A DNA stretch of 49,479 nucleotides from an uncultured Planctomyces sp. (GTDB lineage Bacteria > Planctomycetota > Planctomycetia > Planctomycetales > Planctomycetaceae), in NCBI GenBank assembly GCA_937904325.1, contig CALGTK010000123.1:1-49479 (forward strand), written 5' to 3'. A program made the translations under genes and the position numbers. The notes under the pieces were generated by a model. It did no database searches. It had not been told where the DNA came from and saw nothing but the letters and a program-made list of their open reading frames with translations. Positions 1 to 8,223 of the stretch are shown in pieces. How positions within the stretch are numbered: position 1 is the stretch's first letter; every line of letters begins with the position of its first letter.

Positions 1-60
1 CTGACTGTTGATGGCCTGACTGTTGATGGCCTGACTGTTGATGGCCTGACTGTTGATGGC
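1..60 (+). repeat. 15-bp tandem repeat, four perfect copies, in the transposase remnant
   Basis: The unit ctgactgttgatggc occurs four times without mismatch and runs off the left edge, so the array may be longer. In the transposase reading frame each unit encodes Leu-Thr-Val-Asp-Gly, and the last copy continues into the IS630-like segment [11 protein letters not shown]. The repeat therefore looks like an in-frame expansion of a codon block just before the DGPING motif of the remnant. Slippage in unselected sequence is the simplest origin. Confidence 0.95.
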
Positions 61-405
61 CCGATCAACGGTTGCATCTTTCTGGCATGAGTGCGGCAGC
101 ATCTCGTTCCCAACGCTGGCTCCCGGAGACATCGTCGTGATGGATTACCTGTTGAGTCACAAAGTGAAAGGTGTTCGGAAAGCGATCGAATCAGTGGGCC
201 CCGCAGTCCGCTATCTGCCACCATACTCGCCCAATTTGAATCCGATCAACCTTGCATTCTCGAAACTCAAGAAGCTGCTCCGTGATAGAACTGAGTGAAC
301 TGTTGACGCACTTTGAAAGCTATGCGGTCGCATCCTTGACCAGCTCTCAAACGAAGAATGCGCAACTACTTCAAACACGGCGGCTACCGCTACGATGAAC
401 TCTAA
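1..405 (+). pseudogene. IS630-family transposase remnant (C-terminal DDE part, frameshifted)
   Basis: IS630-like landmarks appear in order but are split over frames. [11 protein letters not shown] is in frame 1, with a TGA at 88-90. [14 protein letters not shown] and [12 protein letters not shown] follow in frame 2. After stops at 296-298 and 314-316 comes a further stretch, and a last frame shift leads into NYFKHGGYRYDEL with TAA at 403-405. Intact family members usually read VVMDN..SHK and LNPIE; here the Asn is Tyr and the catalytic Glu of NPIE is Asn, so the enzyme would be dead even without the frameshifts. The 5' half lies outside the window. Its stop overlaps the stop of the convergent gene at 402-404. 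No terminal inverted repeat could be identified at the right end. Confidence 0.85.
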
Positions 406-3275
406 TCGGTTCGAATCACTTCAAATCCACTAATGAGTGACTTGCCACTTGTGGCATTCATCGTAATTTTCAGTGTGCCGTCGACAAGGACGTCATCGAA
501 TTGCCGGAGGACTCCGGACATTGATGCCATTGCTGCATCTCGGATCACGAAATCTCTCAAGACAATGTCACCCTGAAAGTAGATCGTCTGAATGCGTTCT
601 CTGGATGTGATGTCGTCGAGTTCTGCGAAGTACAGTTTCACTGTGTAGTTCCCAGGTTTAAGGTCGTGGAGAGTTATTTCTTCCAACCCCTCGACGGCTG
701 ACGCGGCAACCCACGGCCAGGCTTCGTCTCCCTTCATCCAATTGCTGTGTCTGTAGCGGAACGTTGGCTTCTCGGGCTTCGTAACGACTGTGATCTGAGG
801 CGACGGACCACCGATGGATGGGTAGTCCAACCAGAGAGTTCCGTCTCGGGTTTTGCGATCGCCGGGAGCTCCGAAGTTAAGGCCGATTCTTTCGATCGAT
901 GCCGGCTTGACCGTATCCGTACCCCACGATGACCACTGCTCGTGAGTTTCGGGCATTGCCACCATCGAGAGTGCAGTCGGTAGCGGGTAGCTGCAGGTAC
1001 AGCCTTCGTAGAAGTACGGGACATTCAGCAGGCCGCCTGATGGGATAATGCTGTTGGTACAGCCACTGCGTGGGCCGCTGATGAAGACCGTTCCGCTTTC
1101 CAGTGTCTTGTCATAGAAGGCGGCCGTACCGCTACGAAGTGTGTAAAACATTCCGTAGTCAACTCCGCCGTCGCAGCCGTATGTCTTGGGGAAGACTCGC
1201 GGTTCTTTCAGACCGGTCAACGGGTTAATTCGTTCGCCAGCGAGTATCGGATCGGGTGGATTTGGGAGCAGAGCCGTCTTCTGGTCCGGTGCGTGGTAGT
1301 AACTTTGCTGCGGCGTTTTGAGATCCAGAGGCGGCAACGACTTTCGCAGTGCCGCTTCTTCGCTTTCGTCGAAGACTCGGCCGGTGTAAATGTCTGAAAG
1401 GACGGGGCGCATCAGCGGGTAATCGACCGACCAGTTGCCTTTAATCCGAGGCGCGTGCCAGCCCTTCGGTCGGGAAACCATGACGCCGTTCTTGAAGAGT
1501 GGCTGTGGCGACCTTTTGAAGTGAGCCAGCGTGTCGTCAAACCAAAGTACTCCCAGTGGAAACCGAACAAGCGCGTCCTCGCAATGGGCGTAGTTGCCTC
1601 GGTAATCGGCTGTGCCAGGCAGCGCACCGATTCGGCGGATCAGAACATTGCCATCCAATTCGGCAGCCAGAAATCGGCCGGGATTTTGTGACTGTAAAGC
1701 TTCCTTCGACACGAACTGGCTGCCCGGCTTGCATCCCAGAACAGCAACTCCACCGAACGGTCGCAGCGACTGCAACACATTTGGTGAAACGTCCTTAAGC
1801 CCACCAAGCATCTCCGTTGTGATCAGAGTTGCGAGATACTTAGGCAATGAGATCGTTCTCGGATCACCCTGCAGAACCGCCGCTCGCGGACCGTACATTC
1901 CTGCCGACTGGAGCTGCTCTCGCAGATGGGCAACTCGATCGAGGTCATTGTCGATGGCAATCACGTGGTAGTTTGATTCCCGAAGCAACGCTCGAACGAG
2001 ATCGCCATCGTTCAGGCCAAGAACGACAGCGACACCGTGAGGACTGGCCGCTTCGGCAACAAGACTTGCCGCCAGCTTTCTGCTCTGCGGATTCGTTGTC
2101 AGTGACGCTTCGGGCTCGTTCCATATCGTCGCGTTTGCCGCCGCAGAACCGGATTTGGCAAAGCAGTAAATGCTCCCGGTCTGCGTCGACACGAACAGCT
2201 TTGCATCTGCGACAATCATCGAGTGGACCTGCCCCTTAATTCCCTTGAGCTTCAACTCAGCGATTGCGTCGTCGAACTTCAACGATCGGTCGCCGGAGTG
2301 AATCGTCCGGCTGATTCCGGTTTCGCCCTTGCCCTTGTTAATCTTGTCTTCGTGCAACTGCTGATTCACAACGTCGTCGAATGTCAGCTTTCCTCGACGG
2401 ACCGCCTTCGCTGATTCCGGATCGAGAGCCGCGAACCAACCGCCCGGCAACCGCCCAGGAGAGGGCAGCTTGAAGTCGATCAGCTCACCGGTTTCGCGAT
2501 TCAATCGAGCGGGGTAAGCGGTCGAGCATGGCACGATCACTTCATCTTCGTTGACGACTAAATATCCCTGTGGAGCAAGTCCACCGATGGCTTGAGTGTC
2601 GTGCGGCTGCTGGCCGAACATGTAACCAAGACGCTCGTTCCGCCAGACGACTTCCCCCGTCGCGATGTCCATCGCCAGAACGAAAACGCCTTCAAACGGC
2701 CAGACACCTGCCGCAAAGTAAACTTGACCATTGGCAACAACCGGTCCACCTCGGACAGGCCAGACGGAAATCAAACGTTGATTGCCAAGCAACTTCCGAT
2801 CATTCGGCGTCGCTCGATGCTTCCATCGAAGCTTGCCAGTCGACAGCTCAACGCAATAAAGACAGCCATCGTCGGATCCGAAGCAAACGGATTCTTCCCA
2901 CACCGCCGGAGCAAACCTGACGGGACCGTTCGTGCGGTAGGTCCAAAGTTCTTTTCCAGTTTCAGCGTCAAACGCTGTCACCAGATCATTTCGCGAGGAG
3001 GCGACCAGCACTCGGCCATCAGCGACGACGGGTTCGTAGCCGGCGTCAAACTGCAGGCGTGGACTATGAAATGCCGGACTGATCGCGGGCAACTTTCTCA
3101 CCCATTTCAGTTCCAACTTTTCAGGGAGAGATTCCGTAGTCACACCGGTCCGTCCGGCATCGCTCCGCCACATCGGCCAATCATTTGCCCAGCAGAAATT
3201 TACCGAAAATCCAGCCGCAACAGCGGAAGTGGCAATAAAAGAAAGCACGAGCAACCATGGTCGTCGTTGAAGCAT
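402..3275 (-). CDS. Secreted PQQ-like beta-propeller protein with embedded methyltransferase-like domain and C-terminal malectin-like domain
   Basis: A protein of about 957 residues. Starting at ATG 3275 gives a signal peptide (MLQRRPWLLVLSFIATSAVA... ending near CWA|NDWPMW). An in-frame ATG at 3326 would add 17 residues before it and is less likely. Residues about 30-390 carry PQQ/BamB-type blades (DAETGKELWTYR, ELSTGKLRWKHR, DIATGEVVWRNE). A Rossmann-like segment follows at about 398-518: VAVVLGLNDGDLVRALL resembles SAM motif I and HVIAIDNDLD resembles the acidic strand-2 loop. Blade-like sequence then resumes, with CEDALVRFPLGVLWFDD. The last ~110 residues (LKPGNYTVKLYFAELDD, ending GFEVIRTD) look like a malectin-type carbohydrate-binding fold. 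It probably acts in the periplasm or at the cell surface. Whether the Rossmann domain binds SAM is unknown; its glycine motif is degenerate. No operon partner is evident. Confidence 0.85.
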   Translation of the reverse strand: MLQRRPWLLVLSFIATSAVAAGFSVNFCWANDWPMWRSDAGRTGVTTESLPEKLELKWVRKLPAISPAFHSPRLQFDAGYEPVVADGRVLVASSRNDLVTAFDAETGKELWTYRTNGPVRFAPAVWEESVCFGSDDGCLYCVELSTGKLRWKHRATPNDRKLLGNQRLISVWPVRGGPVVANGQVYFAAGVWPFEGVFVLAMDIATGEVVWRNERLGYMFGQQPHDTQAIGGLAPQGYLVVNEDEVIVPCSTAYPARLNRETGELIDFKLPSPGRLPGGWFAALDPESAKAVRRGKLTFDDVVNQQLHEDKINKGKGETGISRTIHSGDRSLKFDDAIAELKLKGIKGQVHSMIVADAKLFVSTQTGSIYCFAKSGSAAANATIWNEPEASLTTNPQSRKLAASLVAEAASPHGVAVVLGLNDGDLVRALLRESNYHVIAIDNDLDRVAHLREQLQSAGMYGPRAAVLQGDPRTISLPKYLATLITTEMLGGLKDVSPNVLQSLRPFGGVAVLGCKPGSQFVSKEALQSQNPGRFLAAELDGNVLIRRIGALPGTADYRGNYAHCEDALVRFPLGVLWFDDTLAHFKRSPQPLFKNGVMVSRPKGWHAPRIKGNWSVDYPLMRPVLSDIYTGRVFDESEEAALRKSLPPLDLKTPQQSYYHAPDQKTALLPNPPDPILAGERINPLTGLKEPRVFPKTYGCDGGVDYGMFYTLRSGTAAFYDKTLESGTVFISGPRSGCTNSIIPSGGLLNVPYFYEGCTCSYPLPTALSMVAMPETHEQWSSWGTDTVKPASIERIGLNFGAPGDRKTRDGTLWLDYPSIGGPSPQITVVTKPEKPTFRYRHSNWMKGDEAWPWVAASAVEGLEEITLHDLKPGNYTVKLYFAELDDITSRERIQTIYFQGDIVLRDFVIRDAAMASMSGVLRQFDDVLVDGTLKITMNATSGKSLISGFEVIRTD

Positions 3276-3613
3276 GAGAGTAATCCTGGATGTACTAAGT
3301 TGCTGGCTGATTTCGGACTCCGACATCAGTTATCAGAACGCAGCCACCAGCAGGCTATCTGATCGAGCCGAACCGGGATACTTTCCCGAGTTGTCGTGCG
3401 GCCACAGGTTAGCTGTCAACAAAAGCGGATCGTATGGAACTACCGCAGGGCAAGCAGTCCTCACCGCTAAACGACGACACGGCATTCGCGTGAGACCTCA
3501 ACGATCTATTGTCAACGCTCTGATTTATTGTCCTTTGCAATGGACTCGTGGCGATCGCACAGCACCGAACTTTCCGACGATGGCATGCGGCCGGACTATT
3601 CCGATCCAACTTT

Positions 3614-3635
3614 CTTTGCCCGGTATCGGGCAAAG
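3614..3635. other. Perfect 9-bp inverted repeat (stem-loop)
   Basis: Arms ctttgcccg and cgggcaaag are exactly complementary around a gtat tetranucleotide. No T-run follows on either strand, so it is not a standard intrinsic terminator. It could be a protein-binding palindrome or an RNA hairpin in a leader. Confidence 0.6.
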
Positions 3636-3740
3636 CAGTTTGAGAAACCGCGAGAGTATTTTCGTAGCGACCCTGTCGCACAACCTGGCAAGCTCAACAC
3701 GCTGCGACTCGAAAAGCAGCCCGGACTCAGCGTTACCTTG

Positions 3741-3781
3741 ATCAGAATTGCGGCCGTTTACTGAACGGCTAAGATTCTGAT
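3741..3781. other. Two-tier stem-loop upstream of the SGNH hydrolase gene
   Basis: The outer arms atcagaat (3741-3748) and attctgat (3774-3781) pair perfectly over 8 bp. Inside them a 4x4 internal loop (tgcg opposite taag) separates a second perfect 6-bp stem, gccgtt (3753-3758) with aacggc (3764-3769), around a 5-nt loop. The element ends 57 bp before ATG 3839. The nested arrangement is more than expected from a random palindrome and suggests a structured leader or an operator; no known riboswitch class was recognised. Confidence 0.55.
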
Positions 3782-3838
3782 GCACACCTCAAAATTTTCA
3801 TCGCTCCGAATCAACACAACTATACATAAGGTCTCAAG

Positions 3839-4600
3839 ATGAAACCGAATCAAATCAATCGACGGCAACTGCTTCAGACCTCAGCCATCGCCGCTGGCAC
3901 CGCCGCGGCTTTGAGTTCAACCTCACACAGCAGTATTGCAGCCTCGTCAAATCTCAAAATCAAGGCAGCTGACATCGTGCTGTTTCAGGGAGATTCAATC
4001 ACCGATGCACGTCGTGACCGAAGGACGGAGGCCCAGGCCAACCATCCCGGCGCGCTTGGAAATGGCTATCCATTTATGATTGCCAGTGGGCTGCTGCTGG
4101 ATCATGCAAAACTCGGTCTGAAAGTCTATAACCGAGGAATCAGCGGCCACAAAGTTCCGGATCTGCAGAAACGGTGGCAGAAAGACACGCTTGATCTGAA
4201 GCCAGCCGTACTAAGCATCCTCGTCGGCGTGAACGATATCTGGCATAAATTCGCGGGACGCTACGACGGCACAGTCGAGGACTACGGCACCGGCTTCACT
4301 GCCCTGCTCAAGCAAACCAAAGAAGCTCAGCCCGAAACAACAATTGTGGTCTGCGAACCCTTCGCTCTGCGCTGCGGCGCCGTGAAGGACGAATGGTTCC
4401 CGGAATTCGATGAGCGTCGATCCGTCGCCAAAGAAGTCGCCAACTCAGCCGGAACATTGTGGGTTCCCTTCCAGACGATGTTCGATGAAGCCATCGCCGC
4501 CGGAACAACTCCCAACTACTGGGCCGGCGACGGAGTCCATCCATCACTCGCCGGTCACGCTCTGATGGCCAAAACCTGGCGAGAAGTTGTTGGCATCTGA
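3839..4600 (+). CDS. TAT-exported SGNH/GDSL-type hydrolase
   Basis: A 253-residue esterase/lipase-like enzyme. The N-terminus has a twin-arginine export motif (NRRQLLQ, Arg8-Arg9) and an alanine-rich segment, so the folded protein is probably exported. All four SGNH blocks are visible: FQGDSITD (nucleophile Ser53), NRGISGHKV (block II Gly), LVGVNDIWHK (block III Asn) and AGDGVHPSLAGH (block V, Asp231 and His234). Such enzymes deacylate small esters or acetylated glycans; the substrate cannot be read from sequence. The start is ATG 3839, with an aaggtc purine stretch about 8 nt upstream. It is followed by a plus-strand gene after 208 bp and may be a single-gene transcript. Confidence 0.9.
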   Translation: MKPNQINRRQLLQTSAIAAGTAAALSSTSHSSIAASSNLKIKAADIVLFQGDSITDARRDRRTEAQANHPGALGNGYPFMIASGLLLDHAKLGLKVYNRGISGHKVPDLQKRWQKDTLDLKPAVLSILVGVNDIWHKFAGRYDGTVEDYGTGFTALLKQTKEAQPETTIVVCEPFALRCGAVKDEWFPEFDERRSVAKEVANSAGTLWVPFQTMFDEAIAAGTTPNYWAGDGVHPSLAGHALMAKTWREVVGI

Positions 4601-4808
4601 TCTGCGTCAGAAGTTTGGCAAACAACCGGTTGTCATAGAACGAACGTATGAGTCCTGGCTTGCACTCAGACGACTGCCTGTCCATGCCTGATACTAATTG
4701 GTACAGATTCCTAACAGAACTCTGTAGACGATCGAGTAACATTCGGGCTCTTTCAAAAAATCCCAGCGGTCAGATTTGCAGGATCGTTTCAGCACAAGGG
4801 TGGCGAAC

Positions 4809-7800
4809 ATGAAACCTGGATTTTCCCTTCTCACAGTCGTGGTTCTGTTCACAGGTCTGGCCGCTGCTTCAGAATTTCAGCACCAACCGTTTAAGCCGAT
4901 TGGGCATCCCACCTTCGTCAGCCCGCACGCCTCGCCAATTGCAATCAACGGGCAGCATGTTTACGTCGTCAATACGCCTTCGGACACTGTCGACGTGATT
5001 GACGCGGCAGCCCGAAAGATCGTCGCCCGTATCAATGTTGGCATCGATCCCGTTGGAATCGCCGTGCGGCCAGACGGCAAAGAAATCTGGGTTTCAAATC
5101 ACGTTTCTGATTCAATCAGCGTGATCGACAGCGATCCTTCAAGCCCAACGTATTTTAATGTTGTTGCCACGGTTCAGGAGTTTGATAGTAAGACAAAGTC
5201 GACTCGCTTTGACGAACCGGTGGGAATCGCCTTTGCCAGCAACAAGAAGGCGTACGTCGCTCTTTCTTCGGAGAACGAAATTGCTGTCATCGATGTGGTC
5301 ACTCGAAAGGTGACCAGGCGGCTGACGATCACAGCTCAGGATCCAAGAGCAATCACCGTCCGAAACAACCGACTTTACGTCATTCCGTTTGAGTCGAATA
5401 ACAAAACGCAGCTCTCTGGTGGCGACAAAATTGATGGCGACCTGGTGACATTTAACGCTTGGGAACACTCAATTCTGCATAACAATGTTCTTTCGCTGGG
5501 GCATGTTGTCGACATCGTCAAACATCCGCGAGTTCCGGATCGAGACCTCTACGTTTTCGACACGGAAACCGACGAACTAATCGAAACTGTCGACACACTG
5601 GGCACGCTGCTTTACGGATTGACGGTCGATTCCAAAGGTCAAGTGTTCATCGCACAGACAGACGCTCGCAACGATGCCAATGGACGATCTGGCTCAAAGA
5701 AGCACGGTCTGAAGGAGCTGGAGAATCGAACTTTTCTGAATCAAATCACGAAGGTCAATTTTGACAATGGTTCTGGGGGCAAACCGGAATTCATCAATCT
5801 TGAGCCACTGCCCCCAATGCATCCTGCAAAGGGCGACGCTCTGGCGACTCCATTTGCAATTGAAATCAGCGGCGATGACTCGACCCTCATTGCGTCGGCA
5901 GCGGGTTCGGACAAACTGTTTACGATCGACGCGACAAACGGCAAAATTCTTGGACGGGTGGATGTCGGAGCTGTTCCGCGAGGCATAGCTCTTGAGAATT
6001 CCGAAAACGGTAGAACAACACGGGCGTGGGTTCTGAATGCCGTCGCGAATACCGTTTCGCTGGTCGACGTTTCTGAAACGTCGAACCTGCAGGTGCAGGA
6101 AACCATCACGTTGGATGACCCGACACATCTGACGGTGAAGCGAGGACGCATTGCGTTTAACACGGCGGCGGCATCGACAACGCAAACTTATTCCTGCGCG
6201 AGCTGTCACCCCGACGGCCACACGGATCAACTGCTCTGGGTTTTAAAAACGCCGATTGTGACCGGTGGCAATCAGATTATGCCTCGCTCGACAATGCCAA
6301 TCCGCGGACTGCGAGACACCGAACCGTATCATTGGGACGGAATTCCAGGCGACCCGTACGGCGGAAACAACAGCGGGAACATCCATGGATCGAATCCACC
6401 CAACAGCAAAGTTGGAATACCGACGACCAGCACACGGCATCTGATCGATGGCGGTCTGGCTGCGACGATGACGATGGTTGGCGACGAAACCGTGAACGAC
6501 GAGGGGAAAGCCGGAGCGTTAACGGCGGCTCAGCGAGAAGACATGGCGACGTTCCTGCTCAGCGTGCCGTATCCGCCCGCTCAGCGACGATCGTATGACA
6601 ACGTCGTTTCAGATCGAGCGGAACAGGGTTTCAAACTGTTTCACATCGACGGCGACCTGGATGACAAAGTCCGACCGAACGTCTGCGGCAACTGTCATCG
6701 CATGCCGTTCCTGGTCAGCACGAATACTCCCGGCACAGGCATGGACGCGCCGACCTGGCGAGGCGCTTACGACCGATTTCTGATTCTGCCACAAGGCCGG
6801 CTGAACATTATCGACTTCGATTTTTATGCACGAGTCGCTGAGCAGGGCATCCCCGAACGTAACGTCTGGCAGTTTTCGTGGGCAGGCCGAAGACGATTCG
6901 ACCCGGTCTGGGAAATGGTGCTGGAAGGCAGCACAGGATTCTCAGGATCCCTCGGTCGGCAGGTGACATTGGATGCCACTACAGCCACCGAACAACTTTC
7001 ACGCGACCTGCTGATTGCTCTGGAACTTTCAGCTTCCGAAGGCGCCGTCATCCTCGCAGGCAACGGAGTTCTTATTGACGATCCCGCTTCTCAGTCAGTG
7101 GCACTCCGATTCGATGCCAAACTCGACGGCGGCACCTACGTCAATAACGGCGACGGCAGTCAAGCATTCACACGCGAGGAATTGTTTGCTCTGGCGACGA
7201 ATGGAAAATTTATCGGAACACTCACCGCGAGGCATGGTTTGAATGCGGATGTCGATCATCCGCAGCCAGCAATCTGGACTCGCGGGCCGATAGAACGTCA
7301 GCGAGGACGGCAACAGTTCCCAACGCTGTATGACGGCAACGACCGCATGAAAGTCAGTGGGCGGCATATCCACAAAGATGCTTTCGTGATCATAGACGGG
7401 CGGCGCGTTAACGGTAACGTGAGCCTTCAGGACTCCGAAAAGGTTGAAATCGAGCTGGCAGCGTTACCGCCAGTCGGCATGCACCTTCTACAACTCCAAA
7501 ACCCGAACGGTCTCTTCAGTAACGACTTCATCTTTCACGTCGCGAAGAATGCCGAAGCTGCGGCTGAATTGACGCGGAAGACTGATCGAGCACATCGAGA
7601 TATCCGAGAAGTCCTGGCAGAGGCCATCGCGAACGGTGATTTGGAACACGTCAAACGAATCCTGAATAGAGCCGGACGCCGCATCAACGAGCGGCAACCT
7701 GCCAGCGGCTCAACGGCGCTCAGCACTGCGGCATTTCATGACAGGATCGACATCGCCAACCTGCTGATCCGCCGCGGAGCGAAAGTCGAGACAACCAACC

Positions 7801-8090
7801 GCGACGGCAACACACCGCTGCTCGTGGCGGCTTTCATGTGTCGCCGGAAAATGGTGCAACTGCTACTTGAGAAGGGAGCTTCTCCGTTAACAAAGAACGG
7901 TCGTGGAGAGACATCGATCGATGTCGTGTCCAGTCCCTGGACAAAGCAGTTGGCAGACATCTACACAGGAATCGACAATGTCGTTCCTGAGTTTAAATTT
8001 AACCTTGAGCGGATCGAACGCGAGCGACCGCAGATGGCCGATCTGCTGCGTAATCACGTTGAACAGGCAAAGACCGAAAAAGAAGAATAG
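4809..8090 (+). CDS. YncE-like beta-propeller / di-heme cytochrome c / TIG-like / ankyrin-repeat fusion
   Basis: A secreted protein of about 1093 residues. ATG 4809 is chosen because aaggg lies 8 nt upstream and a signal peptide follows (MKPGFSLLTVVVLFTGLAAA); an in-frame ATG at 4776 is the alternative. Residues about 25-450 form a YncE/NHL-type propeller (VYVVNTPSDTVDVIDAAARK, IWVSNHVSDSISVIDSD). Two c-type heme sites follow: CASCH at 463-467 and CGNCH at 626-630, in a region resembling di-heme peroxidase-like planctomycete proteins. A beta-sandwich like a TIG domain comes next (MHLLQLQNPNGLFSNDFIFHV region), then at least two ankyrin repeats near the C-terminus (GSTALSTAAFHDRIDIANLL, GNTPLLVAAFMCRRKMVQLL). 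The protein likely transfers electrons or acts as an oxidase outside the cytoplasmic membrane. Ankyrin repeats on an exported cytochrome are unusual. Confidence 0.88.
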   Translation: MKPGFSLLTVVVLFTGLAAASEFQHQPFKPIGHPTFVSPHASPIAINGQHVYVVNTPSDTVDVIDAAARKIVARINVGIDPVGIAVRPDGKEIWVSNHVSDSISVIDSDPSSPTYFNVVATVQEFDSKTKSTRFDEPVGIAFASNKKAYVALSSENEIAVIDVVTRKVTRRLTITAQDPRAITVRNNRLYVIPFESNNKTQLSGGDKIDGDLVTFNAWEHSILHNNVLSLGHVVDIVKHPRVPDRDLYVFDTETDELIETVDTLGTLLYGLTVDSKGQVFIAQTDARNDANGRSGSKKHGLKELENRTFLNQITKVNFDNGSGGKPEFINLEPLPPMHPAKGDALATPFAIEISGDDSTLIASAAGSDKLFTIDATNGKILGRVDVGAVPRGIALENSENGRTTRAWVLNAVANTVSLVDVSETSNLQVQETITLDDPTHLTVKRGRIAFNTAAASTTQTYSCASCHPDGHTDQLLWVLKTPIVTGGNQIMPRSTMPIRGLRDTEPYHWDGIPGDPYGGNNSGNIHGSNPPNSKVGIPTTSTRHLIDGGLAATMTMVGDETVNDEGKAGALTAAQREDMATFLLSVPYPPAQRRSYDNVVSDRAEQGFKLFHIDGDLDDKVRPNVCGNCHRMPFLVSTNTPGTGMDAPTWRGAYDRFLILPQGRLNIIDFDFYARVAEQGIPERNVWQFSWAGRRRFDPVWEMVLEGSTGFSGSLGRQVTLDATTATEQLSRDLLIALELSASEGAVILAGNGVLIDDPASQSVALRFDAKLDGGTYVNNGDGSQAFTREELFALATNGKFIGTLTARHGLNADVDHPQPAIWTRGPIERQRGRQQFPTLYDGNDRMKVSGRHIHKDAFVIIDGRRVNGNVSLQDSEKVEIELAALPPVGMHLLQLQNPNGLFSNDFIFHVAKNAEAAAELTRKTDRAHRDIREVLAEAIANGDLEHVKRILNRAGRRINERQPASGSTALSTAAFHDRIDIANLLIRRGAKVETTNRDGNTPLLVAAFMCRRKMVQLLLEKGASPLTKNGRGETSIDVVSSPWTKQLADIYTGIDNVVPEFKFNLERIERERPQMADLLRNHVEQAKTEKEE

Positions 8091-8223
8091 CGGGTTAAAA
8101 ATCTGCGTAATTCGTAACCGGCAAACGACAACGACGAGACCACGTAGGTTTGTCGAAAGCAGTGCAAGGCTCATCTTCCACCTTGAGACGCACTGCACGT
8201 TCGTCGTGTCACTGTCTTTCTGA

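Larger units (their letters stand above)
3276..3838. other. 563-bp intergenic region with two stem-loops
   Basis: This gap lies between two divergently transcribed genes (402-3275 minus, 3839-4600 plus). Short open frames exist on both strands, but none has a ribosome-binding site or a recognisable domain. The notable content is the perfect hairpin at 3614-3635 and the two-tier stem at 3741-3781. Promoters for both flanking genes are expected here, but none matches a consensus well enough to call. Confidence 0.6.

Noticed and set aside
406-425. tRNA-like T-arm string ggttcgaatc
   Set aside because: It lies in the 3' end of a protein gene and no cloverleaf can be drawn around it.
3528-3764. 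Short plus-strand ORF (78 codons) in the 3276-3838 gap
   Set aside because: No ribosome-binding site, no domain, and it overlaps the palindromic elements; the opposite strand is equally open.
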